A stretch of 64,000 bases of DNA from Bacteroidales bacterium (GCA_016926235.1 JAFGOZ010000544.1:10553-74552); one strand, 5' to 3'. Positions 8,404 to 17,545 are shown, counted from the first letter of the stretch. The notes: generated by a model not told the origin, from the sequence alone. Translations and numbers: made by a program.

Positions 8404-9792
8404 TTATTTCTTTATCAACTCCCAATGGCCCCCTTTCGCAGGGCCAACGCGTTTTATTAAACGTCTTTCTTTAAGTATATCCATATCGCGGGCTATTGTC
8501 CGTCTGACAACACCCAGGGTACGGGCAATTTCGGTTGTGGAAATACTTTTATTATTTATAATTAAACCAAGAATATCTTTTAATCTGTTTTCTGTGACAT
8601 TTTCTGTGACATTTTCTGTGACATTTTCTGTGACATTTTTTCCGGCTTTTTCTCCGACCTTATACTTGGGTTTATCCGTAATATCAGATGGTTTCCTGTA
8701 TATTGTTACCGCTATCCCTCCCATATTGGTTTCAAATAGCGGAACCGGTAAGCCTGCTTTTTTAAATCCATTCATTATTTTTGATATTCCCCTGCCCCAG
8801 GCTTCTATAAAACCCGCCTTGAAAAATATATCGGCAATGGTTTTATTATAAGGCCTGGACGGATGTTTTTCCAATAAAGTCTGAATGGTAAAACCCTCCG
8901 GTAAGCGCCCTTCATTCCATAAAATAAGCCTGTCGTTATAAACGCTTAATTGAATTGGCGCCCCGGTATAATCTTTATGAATTATTGAATTAAAAATAGC
9001 TTCACGCAGAGCATCCTGGGGCAACTCTAATTTTTCAATTCGTTGCAGTCCTTTGTAATAGATAGGCGAAACAAGATATTTGTTTTGCAATATCTCCATA
9101 ACCTATTCGGCCATTTCAATAATATTACCTTCTACAACATCCTGAAAACGCAAATCATCATTGCCCTCAACAAATCTCCCAATTTTAAATGATACCCCGG
9201 TTAAAAACCGGGAGGGATTTTTACCGAATAGAAACAAAGCAGCATTTTTTAATTTACGATCATCGGTTACCAGATTCAGGTTTTCTAACACAGTAAATAA
9301 ATTATCATCCTCTAATCTTTTTGTTAACCGGTTACTAAGTTCGGCTTTACGAAAAAAATAATTGACGGCGTTTTCATCAATATCATCCATTTTTGCATAT
9401 TCGCAAGGTAAATCATCCCAGCTTCTTCCTATACGTTTTACTAAAAACTGATGTAAAGCTGTGCCTTTTAATTCCTGTTTGGTACTTCCCGACCGATAAT
9501 AATATACCCCTTTATAAGAAACAGGCACACTTGAAGGTTGCACAATAATTTCGAGATAATATTTTTTCTCTTTTAATAACATGTTAACATCTGCCACAAT
9601 TCCCAAATAGTTAACAATTTTGTTCGGAATATCTTCCATTAATTTATCAGGTTTGTCAATTCCGATAATTTCACCCGAATCATTTATTCCAATATATATT
9701 ATACCACCATCAGCATTTGCAAACCCTGCAATCCATTTAAGGTATTCATCTTTCCAAACTTGTTTATATTCTATATCCTGGTTTTCTTTCAT
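8404..9792 (-). pseudogene. AlbA_2/winged-helix transcriptional regulator (RecG-like C-terminal family), split by in-frame TAG
   Basis: Two consecutive open frames, 9103-9792 and 8404-9099, are in the same reading frame. They are separated by a single TAG at 9103-9105 in the context AE-stop-VMEILQNKY. Read through, they give a normal family protein of about 462 residues. It would have an N-terminal AlbA_2 domain (IEYKQVWKDEYLKW, then FANADGGIIYIGI), a central ATPase-like region (LPQDALREAIFNSIIHKDY), a linker of four NVTE repeats and a C-terminal winged helix (TTEIARTLGVVRRTIARDM). The lost codon is probably a Lys AAG. The downstream frame has its own ATG at 9097-9099, so two half-proteins are possible. 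It sits between wzc and the CDP-sugar genes with no link to either. Confidence 0.8.
8590..8637. repeat. 12-bp tandem repeat, four copies, in the regulator linker
   Basis: Four perfect copies of TTCTGTGACATT encode Asn-Val-Thr-Glu four times on the minus strand. The repeat lies in the linker between the ATPase-like part and the winged helix. The unit is a multiple of three, so copy-number change would alter linker length without a frameshift. Confidence 0.9.
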
Positions 9793-9822
9793 ACTATCAT
9801 TTTTTTTCTTTTGTTACCTGTT

Positions 9823-10040
9823 GGCTTTCAGCTTTCAGCGGTCACTGGTCAGCTTGGTTTGGCACTTGTTTTATAGCCAGGCTCATTAAATATTTGTCAG
9901 CAACAATGTTCAATCCCCATGCAAGCTGAATGCTGAGTGCTATCATATAACAGCTATTTGTTATCTTAATATGGAATATGAAGCCCGCTTCACATGACTA
10001 ATAGCTGATAGTTTCTTAGCTGATGGCTGCTAGCTTAATG
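9823..10040. repeat. Palindromic TCAGC/GCTGA repeat element (family A, copy R1)
   Basis: The gene-free spacer 9793-10113 contains TTTCAGCTTTCAGCGGTC on the left, a core with AGGCTCATTAAATATTTGTC at about 9878-9898, and GCTGAATGCTGAGTGCT on the right near 9925-9941. More GCTGATGGCTG words follow to about 10040. The left and right arms are inverted versions of each other. The core matches copies at 12655-12737 and 17961-18030. It lies just past the 3' end of wzc. Confidence 0.6.
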
Positions 10041-10113
10041 CCATACTTTAATTAGTGCTTGTACGCCAGGTTGCCCTTTTAGGGTTAGGGGCTGCTCCGG
10101 GCATGGCTTAAAA

Positions 10114-12525
10114 CTATCCCTTCATAAACAGCTTTTTCAAAAAGCTGCGTTTTATTGGTTCTTCACCATAGTACCCCTGGCCATAACCATAATTATATCC
10201 ATACCTGTAACTGTATCCATAATGATAATTGTATCCGTAATACCCCGGAAAATGCACATCGTTAAATACAATGGCCAGATTACCCAGAATAGATTTTTCA
10301 TTCAATTCATTAAGCAGTTTAACTACTTCCCGGGATGTGTAGTTTTGCCGCATCACAAACAGGTTTATATCCGCATAACGGCCAACTGAAATAGCATCGG
10401 AAACAATGGCAACAGGCGGGGTGTCAATAATGACCATATCGTATTTTTCTTTCATGGAAGCAAAAAACTTTCGTGCATTATCTGATTCAATGAGTTCAGC
10501 CGGATTGGGTGGTATGGGGCCAGAGGTAATAATACTTAAATTTTCTATATGCGTTGGAAGTATTATCTCCTCCAGTTTACTTTGTCCGATAAACAGCGTA
10601 CTTAATCCTTTTTCATTACCTGCATCAAACATTTTATGTATTCGTGGTTTTCTCAGGTCCATGCTTAATAACAAAGTCTTTTTCCCTGCCAGGGCAAATA
10701 TCACGGCCAGGTTTACCGCGCAAAAACTTTTCCCTTCCCCGCTAATGGTGCTGGTTATCGCAATTATTTGTTTGGTTTCCGCTTTCATCATAAAGGAAAG
10801 GTTTGCACGCAATGAGCGATAGGATTCAGCCAGTGCCGATTTAGGTTTTTCATGCACAGGAATATCCGTATCAATGGTATTGTGGCCAATGGAGCCAATT
10901 ATCGGTATCTTGGTCAGGTGTTCAATTTCTTTCCTGTCCCGTATCCTGTCATTAAGTAAGTCTTTAAGTAATATAATCACTAAAGGTATGAGAATACCCG
11001 CCAAAAAAGCCATCATCAGGTTATTTTGTTTCTTGGGAGCAATCAAAGCTGCATTTTCAGGTCTTGCTGAGTCAAGCATCCGGCTATCGGACGTATTGGA
11101 TGCTTTCTTAATGCCTGCTTCTGCACGTTTTTGCAGCAGGAAAGTATAAATTTCATCGTTAATATTAAATTCACGCTGTATATTCAGCATTTGCCTTTCG
11201 GTATAGGGAAAGGCTTCCACCTGGTTTTCTATTTGGTTTATTTTCTTATCAATCTGGGCAATCTGTAATTTATTGGATTGGATGAGATTGCGAATATTTT
11301 CTTCCAGGCCCTTTTTAATATTGTTTATCTGGTAGTCGGTCTCAGCTAATTTCGGATTATTCTCCTGCAATGTAAACTGGTATTGCCTTTTCTTTATATA
11401 CAGGTCGATCAGATCATTTACCAGGGAATTCAATGTGGCATCATTTATACCGATAATAGAAGGTACGGTAATATCACTTAAATCGCTACCTGTTTTAATA
11501 TAATCCAACAAATAGTTATAATAGTTTTGATTTAATTGCAGGAGGGCTTTGTTTTTCGTGTAATCATCCAACTCCTTATAAAGTGTAGTTCCTTCCTGGC
11601 TCAGGTTTATCAGCCTGTTCTGGGAACGGAAGCTTTGCAGGCGAAAACTGGTTCGATCCAGTGAATCAACAACACTGCTCAACTGCTCATCAATAAAGTG
11701 TATGGCATTTATAGATATTTCGTTTTTTATATCCAGGTTGTTTTGTATATATACCCTGCTTATGGTATTCAGGTAATCTGCCAGTTGCTGGGGTACGTAG
11801 CCTTTCATGGAAAGGGTAAGCACAGTGCCCTTCTCGTCATTAAGTGACAACTCCAGCCTTTTGCTAAAGCGGTTAATCAGGCTGTTTTTATCATTTATTA
11901 TAAAATAGAAGCGATTGGAATTGTTGGGATTGAATGAAAAAGTCCCGGGACTCCGGAGGTTTATAGTAAACTTCATGTTATCTGCATCCAGTCCCTCCCC
12001 AAATTTGCCCCTGTATTCATTCTCTTCATCCCCTTTTATATATAAGGCATACTCCTCTTTTGAAAGTACCTGCACATATACCGGCCTGCCAACAGGCACC
12101 CGTTGTATTGAGTCGTAGGTAACCACAAAGGGGGAGTTGGTATACATAAAGGATTCGGCTATACGCCTTCTCCCAACAGATACATAGGTTACATCAAAAT
12201 CCAGTTCTTCCAGTGCCAAGCCGGCAAGGTAGTAAGAGCGAAGTATGGCCATCTCGTTTTCAATAACCGCCTGTTGCCGCCTGCGCCGCAAAAAGGATAG
12301 CTCGTCCAGTATGCTTTCTACGCCGTAACCATAGTCATTATCCGATATAATGAGAGAACAGCTTAAACTATACTGGTCTTTGGAGTAGCGGTTGTACAAA
12401 TAAGCAATGGCCACAGCAATGGTTACTGTAAGAAAAAACCAGTACCAGTTACGGAGGATCAGGAAGAAGTACTTCTTGATGTCTATGTTTTCGGATTGCT
12501 GGGGGATTATGTTATTGTTTTCCAT
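10114..12525 (-). CDS. wzc: Wzc-like polysaccharide co-polymerase and tyrosine autokinase
   Basis: This 803-residue inner-membrane protein controls capsule or exopolysaccharide chain length and export. A Wzz domain with a membrane helix (about residues 28-46) is followed by a long periplasmic coiled-coil region rich in Leu, Gln and Asn. A second helix lies near residues 505-525, then a cytoplasmic BY-kinase domain. That domain has Walker A SGEGKS (about residue 595), Walker A' SMDLRKPR (about 625) and Walker B MVIIDTPP (about 700). The C-terminal tail is a dense cluster of alternating Tyr and Gly, the usual site of autophosphorylation. Its partner Wza is 5.5 kb upstream rather than adjacent, because accessory genes separate them. 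Confidence 0.93.
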   Translation of the reverse strand: MENNNIIPQQSENIDIKKYFFLILRNWYWFFLTVTIAVAIAYLYNRYSKDQYSLSCSLIISDNDYGYGVESILDELSFLRRRRQQAVIENEMAILRSYYLAGLALEELDFDVTYVSVGRRRIAESFMYTNSPFVVTYDSIQRVPVGRPVYVQVLSKEEYALYIKGDEENEYRGKFGEGLDADNMKFTINLRSPGTFSFNPNNSNRFYFIINDKNSLINRFSKRLELSLNDEKGTVLTLSMKGYVPQQLADYLNTISRVYIQNNLDIKNEISINAIHFIDEQLSSVVDSLDRTSFRLQSFRSQNRLINLSQEGTTLYKELDDYTKNKALLQLNQNYYNYLLDYIKTGSDLSDITVPSIIGINDATLNSLVNDLIDLYIKKRQYQFTLQENNPKLAETDYQINNIKKGLEENIRNLIQSNKLQIAQIDKKINQIENQVEAFPYTERQMLNIQREFNINDEIYTFLLQKRAEAGIKKASNTSDSRMLDSARPENAALIAPKKQNNLMMAFLAGILIPLVIILLKDLLNDRIRDRKEIEHLTKIPIIGSIGHNTIDTDIPVHEKPKSALAESYRSLRANLSFMMKAETKQIIAITSTISGEGKSFCAVNLAVIFALAGKKTLLLSMDLRKPRIHKMFDAGNEKGLSTLFIGQSKLEEIILPTHIENLSIITSGPIPPNPAELIESDNARKFFASMKEKYDMVIIDTPPVAIVSDAISVGRYADINLFVMRQNYTSREVVKLLNELNEKSILGNLAIVFNDVHFPGYYGYNYHYGYSYRYGYNYGYGQGYYGEEPIKRSFLKKLFMKG

Positions 12526-12528
12526 TTT

Positions 12529-12737
12529 TTAGCTGTCAGTTGTCAGCGGCCAGCAATTAGCCTGGCCGGTGGTATTTTATATTTTAGTTCATTCTTATTA
12601 GTTGTCAGCTTTCAGTTGTCAGCTTTCAGCGATCAGCTTTGGCTAGTGGTCATTTAAGGTCTGGCTCAATAAATATAAGCCTTCCTGTTTTTTGCACTAA
12701 AAAGCTGAGTGCTGTTAGCTGATGGCTGAGTGCTTAT
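12529..12737. repeat. Palindromic TCAGC/GCTGA repeat element (family A, copy R2)
   Basis: Part of the gene-free stretch 12526-12984 upstream of wzc. TCAGTTGTCAGC-type words appear at 12534-12560 and again at 12599-12645. The core GGTCTGGCTCAATAAATATA follows at about 12658-12677, then GCTGAGTGCTGTTAGCTGATGGCTGAGTGCT at 12704-12735. The arms are inverted and the core is shared with R1 and R3. Confidence 0.65.
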
Positions 12738-12974
12738 TTTTGCAAAAGTATGAAAAAAGATTAAATATGCTGTTAACTTTTGGCCTTTGGGTATTAGCAT
12801 TGAATTTCGTTTTAATATGAAATATTGCTCTTTGATTTTAATAAATCGAAATATTGTTCATCTTCTCCTTTTCTCATCTTCTAACCCTCTCATCTTCTTC
12901 CCTCTCACCGTCTTATCAATTATCATCCTGTCTGTCTTTGGCACCAAAAAACTGAGTGCTGGTGGCTGAGTGCT
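12735..12974. repeat. Composite intergenic module, copy C1
   Basis: It begins with TATTTTTGCAAAAG, then GATTAAATATGCTGTTA and GTATTAGCATTG, continues through a run of CTCATCTTCTCACCC-like words, and ends with ATTATCATCCTGTCTGTC, TTTGGCAC and CTGAGTGCT. The same order of segments recurs at 15029-15400 and 16813-17152. C1 and C3 are nearly identical over their last 90 or so bases. The right end lies 10 bases from the stop of the DUF4143 gene at 12985. Confidence 0.75.
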
Positions 12975-12984
12975 TTTTCAGCAG

Positions 12985-14193
12985 TTAATTAAATTCCGTT
13001 AAAAATTTTCGAATATTCCAATGCTCAATACCCTTGTAATTTTTTCCAGTCATTTCATCCATTGATATTACCATTTTTGGACAATTGTCCGGTATTTTCA
13101 ATAGATTGCCAAATTCTCTTTCATGCGTTTTTTCATCAGTTATAATATAGGCAACCTGCAAATACATTTTATTTTCATATTTTTGCGCTACAAAATCAAT
13201 TTCTTTATCCTGCAATTTTCCGACATATATAGTATAATCCAATGTTTTTAGATGATGAAATACCAGGTTTTCAAGTACTTTCTGTATATCCTTTTGCTGA
13301 TAAGGTATTAATAAATGTCTCATCCCTAAATCCTCAAAATAAAATTTATCACCAATTTCAAAAATCTTGCGGCCGGCAATTTCAGTTCTCTTCACGCGCT
13401 CAATAAAAAAAACAGATTCTAGATAATATAAATATTCCAGGATAGATTTCGGTAATAAATTTATATTCTGAGATTTTAAATAATCACTAATTCTTTTAGC
13501 AGATAAAATACTCCCCGTATTATCAGCCAAAAATCTTATTAAATCAATAAGAAAACTAACATTCCTGATCTTGTAGCGTGTAATTATATCACGTAATACA
13601 ATACTATCAAAAACATTACGAAGATATTCATAATAAATACGGCCCTCGTCTTTTAAATTAATCAGATGAGGCATGCCTCCAAACATTATGTATTTATTTA
13701 GATTTTCGTTATTATCATCCAGTTTATGAAATTTTAAAAATTCAGGATAAGAAAGTGCATAAACCTTTATCTGAATATACCTGCCAGCCAGAAATGTTGC
13801 CAGCTCTCCTGACAATAATGAAGCATTGCTTCCTGTGCAATAAATATCATAATAATTACCAGACTGGAAGTGTCTCAAAGCCTTTTCAAAATCCTTTATG
13901 TCTTGTATTTCATCAATAAAAAGTGCGACCTTGCCTTTTGAAGTTTTCTGAGAATCAACATACGTAATTAAGTCTGCATAGTTTTTAATAGCATCAAATG
14001 TGTAATCTTCCTTATTTATGTAAATAATATTGGAGTGGGTTTTATTTTTACTGATCTCATCCATTAATTGATAAAGCAGAAAGCTCTTACCAACCCTTCT
14101 TTGTCCAACTAATACTTTGATAAGGTTATTTCCAATATAAGGTTCAATTTTCTTATAGTAATTATCGCGATATATATAATTATTAATTTGCAT
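12985..14193 (-). CDS. AAA-type ATPase with C-terminal DUF4143-like nuclease-fold domain
   Basis: This 402-residue protein has Walker A GQRRVGKS (residues 30-37), Walker B ALFIDEIQD (about 109-117) and a C-terminal segment YVGKLQDKEIDFVAQ. That segment carries the acidic D/E-D-F pattern of the PD-(D/E)xK-like DUF4143 region. The family is widespread and its function is poorly known; several authors link it to mobile or defence DNA. A second, diverged member lies at 15453-16730. It is a stand-alone gene, flanked on both sides by intergenic repeat modules, between wza and wzc with no apparent role in polysaccharide synthesis. The start at 14193 gives the usual spacing of about 30 residues before Walker A. 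Confidence 0.85.
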   Translation of the reverse strand: MQINNYIYRDNYYKKIEPYIGNNLIKVLVGQRRVGKSFLLYQLMDEISKNKTHSNIIYINKEDYTFDAIKNYADLITYVDSQKTSKGKVALFIDEIQDIKDFEKALRHFQSGNYYDIYCTGSNASLLSGELATFLAGRYIQIKVYALSYPEFLKFHKLDDNNENLNKYIMFGGMPHLINLKDEGRIYYEYLRNVFDSIVLRDIITRYKIRNVSFLIDLIRFLADNTGSILSAKRISDYLKSQNINLLPKSILEYLYYLESVFFIERVKRTEIAGRKIFEIGDKFYFEDLGMRHLLIPYQQKDIQKVLENLVFHHLKTLDYTIYVGKLQDKEIDFVAQKYENKMYLQVAYIITDEKTHEREFGNLLKIPDNCPKMVISMDEMTGKNYKGIEHWNIRKFLTEFN

Positions 14194-14335
14194 TGTTTTA
14201 CGTGTAGGAAAAATATTATGTAAATGTATGATTTATTTTTCTTATATGATAAACAATTCGAAATTTTAATATCAGGTCTTTATTAAGGATTATCGATAGG
14301 TTATTTTGACAGTTTTATATTTTTGAAATTGGTTG

Positions 14336-14450
14336 TGGGCTATTAAGTATTAGCATTTTGAATTCAGGAGTCAGGCTGTTTTCATTCTCTTCCCTTCTCA
14401 TCTTCCTGCTTTCTCAATTTTCGTATTAATTATCAAGGTTTTTTTACAAA
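14336..14450. repeat. Degenerate copy of the composite intergenic module (C4)
   Basis: The stretch 14194-14545 has no gene. It includes GGGCTATTAAGTATTAGCAT, a CTTCTCATCTTCC run and TATTAATTATCAAGG, in the same order as in the clearer copies C1 and C3 but shorter and more diverged. Confidence 0.4.
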
Positions 14451-14545
14451 GAATCAGGTATAGAAATAGGAATCCCGACTTACCATCAATTTTTAAACTT
14501 TTAATGAATAAAGGCATACACCTTATAACTTTTTTTGGTTATTTG

Positions 14546-14698
14546 CTAAAATAAATCGAAATCAATTGATTTTCGATGACCAATTTGTAAAACCAGAGGA
14601 GTACCTCCTACTAGCCGGAAACCGGGAAAAACAGGTATCTTCTGTATGTTTCTTAAATGTTCCGGTGTTTTAATATCAATTGTGTCGAGATAAAGCAT
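14546..14698 (-). pseudogene. Truncated AbiEii-like nucleotidyltransferase toxin remnant
   Basis: This 50-codon frame is not a full gene. It encodes YLDTIDIKTPEHLRNIQ, then FRLVGGTPLVLQIGHRKSID, then FDLF, followed at once by TAG. This matches the N-terminal part of AbiEii/DUF1814-type nucleotidyltransferases, in which the GG motif and the D-x-D pair bind metal and nucleotide. The remaining 150 or more residues of the family are absent: the frame past the stop soon meets another stop and shows no resemblance. It overlaps the end of the antitoxin-like remnant by 46 bases, as expected for a former toxin-antitoxin operon. Confidence 0.7.
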
Positions 14699-14959
14699 GC
14701 AAATTCTTCTTTTGAAATTCCTGAAAGTGATGAAACAAATATAGCAGACTTTTTATCCATATCTTTTATTGATGATGCAACCTTTGCAATTTCGTTAATT
14801 CCATAATAGTCTTTAATTAATTTCCAATCATTCATCAAGCCATAATCGAGCACCCGATGGATAATTATTTTTTTTATTCTTCTCCATTGTTAAGATACTT
14901 CTGTCTACATCCCGAAATAAGTGGGGAGAAAAGCTATTTATATTAATTGATTGGCTCAT
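14653..14959 (-). pseudogene. Frameshifted antitoxin-like small protein (DUF6922-type)
   Basis: The frame starting at ATG 14957-14959 encodes SFSPHLFRDVDRS and runs into a stop soon after a run of eight A (eight T on the plus strand, 14868-14875). One base shift at this homopolymer restores a continuous product: KKIIIHRVLDYGLMNDWK, then LIKDYYGINEIAKVASS, then SLSGISKEEFACF. The order fits a family I recall as DUF6922, usually found just upstream of an AbiEii-like nucleotidyltransferase. The frameshift could be real decay, phase variation at the A-run or a sequencing error. The toxin partner is also broken, which favours decay. Confidence 0.65.
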
Positions 14960-15028
14960 TTTTTTCAGCGGTCAGCAATTACTATTTTTTAAATATCGTT
15001 CAGGTATAATCTTACCATATTATGAATT

Positions 15029-15400
15029 ATTTTTTGCAAAAGCAGTCAAAAAGATTAAATATGCTGTTAGCTATTGGCTATTAGCATTGGATTTAATTTT
15101 AGTATTAAATTTTTCTCTATGATTTAATGAATTAAAATATACCAGCCCTCTCATTTTCTCATCTTCTCATTTTCCCATCTTCTCATTTTCTCACATTCCC
15201 ATTCATTGAGTTGTTGTTTTTTAATTTGATGAATTATAATATCGACCATCCTATACAATCTTCTAACCCTCTCATCTTCTCAACTTCCCATATTCTCAAC
15301 TTCCCATATTCTCACTTTCCCATTTTCTTACCCTCTGTCTCATCATATATCATCTCTTATTCTTGTACCAATAAACTTATTGCTAAGCGCCCCCTTATCC
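15029..15400. repeat. Composite intergenic module, copy C2 (expanded)
   Basis: The gap 14960-15452 contains no convincing gene. Starting with TATTTTTTGCAAAAG and GATTAAATATGCTGTTAGC, it follows the order of copy C1 but with a much longer run of TTCTCATTTTCCCATC-like words (about 15140-15340). Its right part, ATCATATATCATCTC, TTATTCTTGTACC and AATAAACTT, is diverged. An 86-codon open frame across this copy is a by-product of the repeat. Confidence 0.65.
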
Positions 15401-15452
15401 TGTTTTTAAAATTTCGTTCCTTATTGGACGGGGTTTACGCTAAATTGAGACT

Positions 15453-16730
15453 TTACAAAAAGTATTTGTAAAAAGGTGTTATGTCAATTTTAATATCTTC
15501 ATATTTTATAAAATCATCTTCATCAAAGGTTAAAATGGTAGCATGATTTGTATTTATAAACTTACATGCTTCTGATAAACCTCTTAATTCACGTTGCCTT
15601 GTTTTATCTTCCTTTATACTATATGCTACTTGCATAGCTTTTAATTCATTATCCTTTTTAATAATAAAATCACATTCATATTTTTCTTTAAAGTAAAATA
15701 CTTCATAATGCTGTTTTAATAGTTCAATTGCTGCTAAATTTTCAAGTAATTTTCCTTTGTTGCCAGCCAGGTTATAATCGATTGCAGAAAGCAGGCCGTT
15801 ATCAATAATATATATTTTTTTATCACTTTTAGCTTGTTTAATATCAGAAAAACTGAATTTGGAGATGTTCCTGGTTAAAAAAACGGAATTGCAGTAATCA
15901 ATATACTCATAAAGGTACTTATTGCTAACCTTGTATCCCATTGATCTTAAGTCGTTGTAAACTTTATTTACTGAAAAAGGAACTGTAACTGATGCAATGA
16001 TTTTTTTTATAAAAAATTTAAGTACATCGGCACCTGATATTTTATATCGTTCAACCAGGTCACGGTAAATCATTACATTAAAATATTGTTGAAGTATTTT
16101 TGTTTTTAACGGTTTATCAAAAAAAATTAATTCAGGGAAACCTCCGTCAGATAAAAAACATTCGGCTAAATTTATAATTTTTGCTTTATTAGCTGATGTA
16201 TTGCTATCTCCCGGGGCCTTACTGCTAAACAAAAACTCTTTAAAACTATACGGGTATATCGTGAAACTAATAGTACGGCCTCTTAATTCGGTAGCTATTT
16301 CGGTACTTAATAGCTTCGAATTAGAGCCGGTGATAAATATTTTTTTCGATTTTGTATCAAAAATTCTCCTGATAAATTTCTCCCAACCATTAATATTTTG
16401 AATTTCATCGAAAAAAAAGTAGCATGTACTTAATTCTATATCCGGGAAAAGCTCCTGATATGCTTGTAAGATTAAATCAAGATTCTCCTTTGTTAAGTTT
16501 AATCGTTCATCCTCAAAATTCAGAAATATAATCCTTTCTTTACTTATACCTTTTGAAATGAGTTCTTTCATACAATCATATAAAAGATATGTCTTGCCAC
16601 ATCTTCTTGCTCCAATAAGGCTTATTATCAAATCCGGGTTTAGAGGTATTTGATAATTCTCCCGCTTTACAATATCAGGAAATCCGGCTTCCTGATTTTC
16701 AAGAATTATGTTTTTAAGAATTCCCTTCAT
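15453..16730 (-). CDS. AAA-type ATPase with C-terminal DUF4143-like domain
   Basis: This is a 425-residue protein with Walker A GARRCGKT (residues 40-47), Walker B CYFFFDEIQN and the C-terminal FYFKEKYECDFIIKKDN that carries the acidic residues of the DUF4143 region. It shares architecture with the gene at 12985-14193, but the sequences are well diverged, so this is not a recent duplication. It stands alone between repeat modules C2 and C3. A perfect 8-bp palindrome lies 8 bases upstream of its start codon. Function unknown beyond ATP binding; a link to mobile or defence DNA is family lore, not shown here. Confidence 0.85.
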   Translation of the reverse strand: MKGILKNIILENQEAGFPDIVKRENYQIPLNPDLIISLIGARRCGKTYLLYDCMKELISKGISKERIIFLNFEDERLNLTKENLDLILQAYQELFPDIELSTCYFFFDEIQNINGWEKFIRRIFDTKSKKIFITGSNSKLLSTEIATELRGRTISFTIYPYSFKEFLFSSKAPGDSNTSANKAKIINLAECFLSDGGFPELIFFDKPLKTKILQQYFNVMIYRDLVERYKISGADVLKFFIKKIIASVTVPFSVNKVYNDLRSMGYKVSNKYLYEYIDYCNSVFLTRNISKFSFSDIKQAKSDKKIYIIDNGLLSAIDYNLAGNKGKLLENLAAIELLKQHYEVFYFKEKYECDFIIKKDNELKAMQVAYSIKEDKTRQRELRGLSEACKFINTNHATILTFDEDDFIKYEDIKIDITPFYKYFL

Positions 16731-16738
16731 GATGTAAA

Positions 16739-16757
16739 TTTAGTAAATATTACTAAA
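16739..16757. promoter_or_regulatory. Perfect palindrome, possible operator for the DUF4143 gene
   Basis: TTTAGTAA-ATA-TTACTAAA has perfect 8-bp arms around a 3-base spacer. It ends 8 bases before the ATG at 16728-16730. Position and symmetry suit a dimeric repressor site or overlap with the promoter. No regulator gene is adjacent. Confidence 0.35.
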
Positions 16758-16812
16758 TTAATTGTGATAAATTATTTATTATCTACCAAATTTTAAGCAT
16801 CCCCTATTGTGC

Positions 16813-17152
16813 TTTAAATATGTTGTTAGCTTTTAACTATTGGCTATTAGTGTTTCGAAAAAGGTGTCAGGAGTTAGAATTCAGGGAACAAGTTTCGCTT
16901 ACCTGCTACTGCCACTGCCACTCCTCCTCGGCCTTTTGCCTTTTCCCTTCTTCCTTTACTTTATTGAATAGTATTCAAGCGCCAGGCTGCCTTTACTTTC
17001 TCCCCTTCTCACCTTTATATTTTATGATTTGGTGAACTGAAATATCGGCCATCAAATCTCATTTTCTCATCTTCTCACCCTCTCATCTTCTTCCCTCACA
17101 ACGCCTTACCAATTATCATCCTGTCTGTCTTTGGCACTATAAAGCTGAGTGC
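16813..17152. repeat. Composite intergenic module, copy C3
   Basis: The gap 16731-17152 holds this module and no gene. It starts with AAATATGTTGTTAGC and TTGGCTATTAGTG, has a segment rich in CTGCCACTGCC words, then CTCATCTTCTCACCC runs. It ends with ATTATCATCCTGTCTGTC, TTTGGCAC and AAGCTGAGTGCT at 17152. It touches the TAA that would end the undamaged HEPN frame (17153-17155). Confidence 0.75.
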
Positions 17153-17212
17153 TTATAATTTGTCAATATACTCTTTTATAAATTTATAAATGTTATCAGC
17201 AATTTTCAGGTT

Positions 17213-17545
17213 TTATCTCAGCTCTTCTTTGGATGGCATAAAGTATTTTGGTCCCGGATATCGTTCTGAATCATAATAATCAGTTATTTCAAGTAAGTCA
17301 TCCAAAGTAATTATTTCAGGATTAATGTATTTCTCAATATGTTGTTTTAATTCTACTAAATTATGAGATTTTAGCATTTTCTCGCCATGGCAGGCAAGTA
17401 TAGTTTTAAATGTTTTTTCAATTGCCTGATGTATCTCCAAAGCAATAATATCCGAATAATGATTTTCTTTTAAAAGAAGTATTGCTGTTTCCAGGTTTCT
17501 CTTAGCATGTTCAGGCCACTCTAATGCATATGTTTTATTAGGCAT
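17213..17545 (-). CDS. HEPN-domain protein, probably truncated by a premature stop
   Basis: This is a small alpha-helical HEPN protein, partner of the nucleotidyltransferase encoded upstream. In such pairs the HEPN protein is the toxin or RNase and the MNT partner controls it by nucleotide transfer. I chose the ATG at 17545, giving MPNKTYALEWPEHAKRNL, over the longer frame from 17575; the overlap with the MNT gene is then 8 bases. The protein stops at TAA 17213-17215, but the same frame continues for another 19 sense codons, ending KIADNIYKFIKEYIDKL and TAA at 17153-17155. That tail looks like the usual last helix of the family. So the protein has lost about 20 residues, or the stop is a recent mutation. 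Confidence 0.75.
   Translation of the reverse strand: MPNKTYALEWPEHAKRNLETAILLLKENHYSDIIALEIHQAIEKTFKTILACHGEKMLKSHNLVELKQHIEKYINPEIITLDDLLEITDYYDSERYPGPKYFMPSKEELR

Noticed and set aside
9103..9105. Amber recoding as a sense codon
   Set aside because: wza and the AbiEii remnant end in TAG at plausible places and no recoding machinery is seen, so a nonsense mutation is simpler.
15211..15471. Plus-strand ORF of 86 codons
   Set aside because: It lies wholly in a CTCATC-word repeat run and its product is low-complexity; an artefact of the repeat. The same holds for the plus-strand frame at 7937-8134 and the minus-strand frame at 21427-21666.
12600..17160. CRISPR array in the repeat-rich spacers
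   Set aside because: The words drift from copy to copy, are not separated by unique spacers of constant length, and no cas gene is near.
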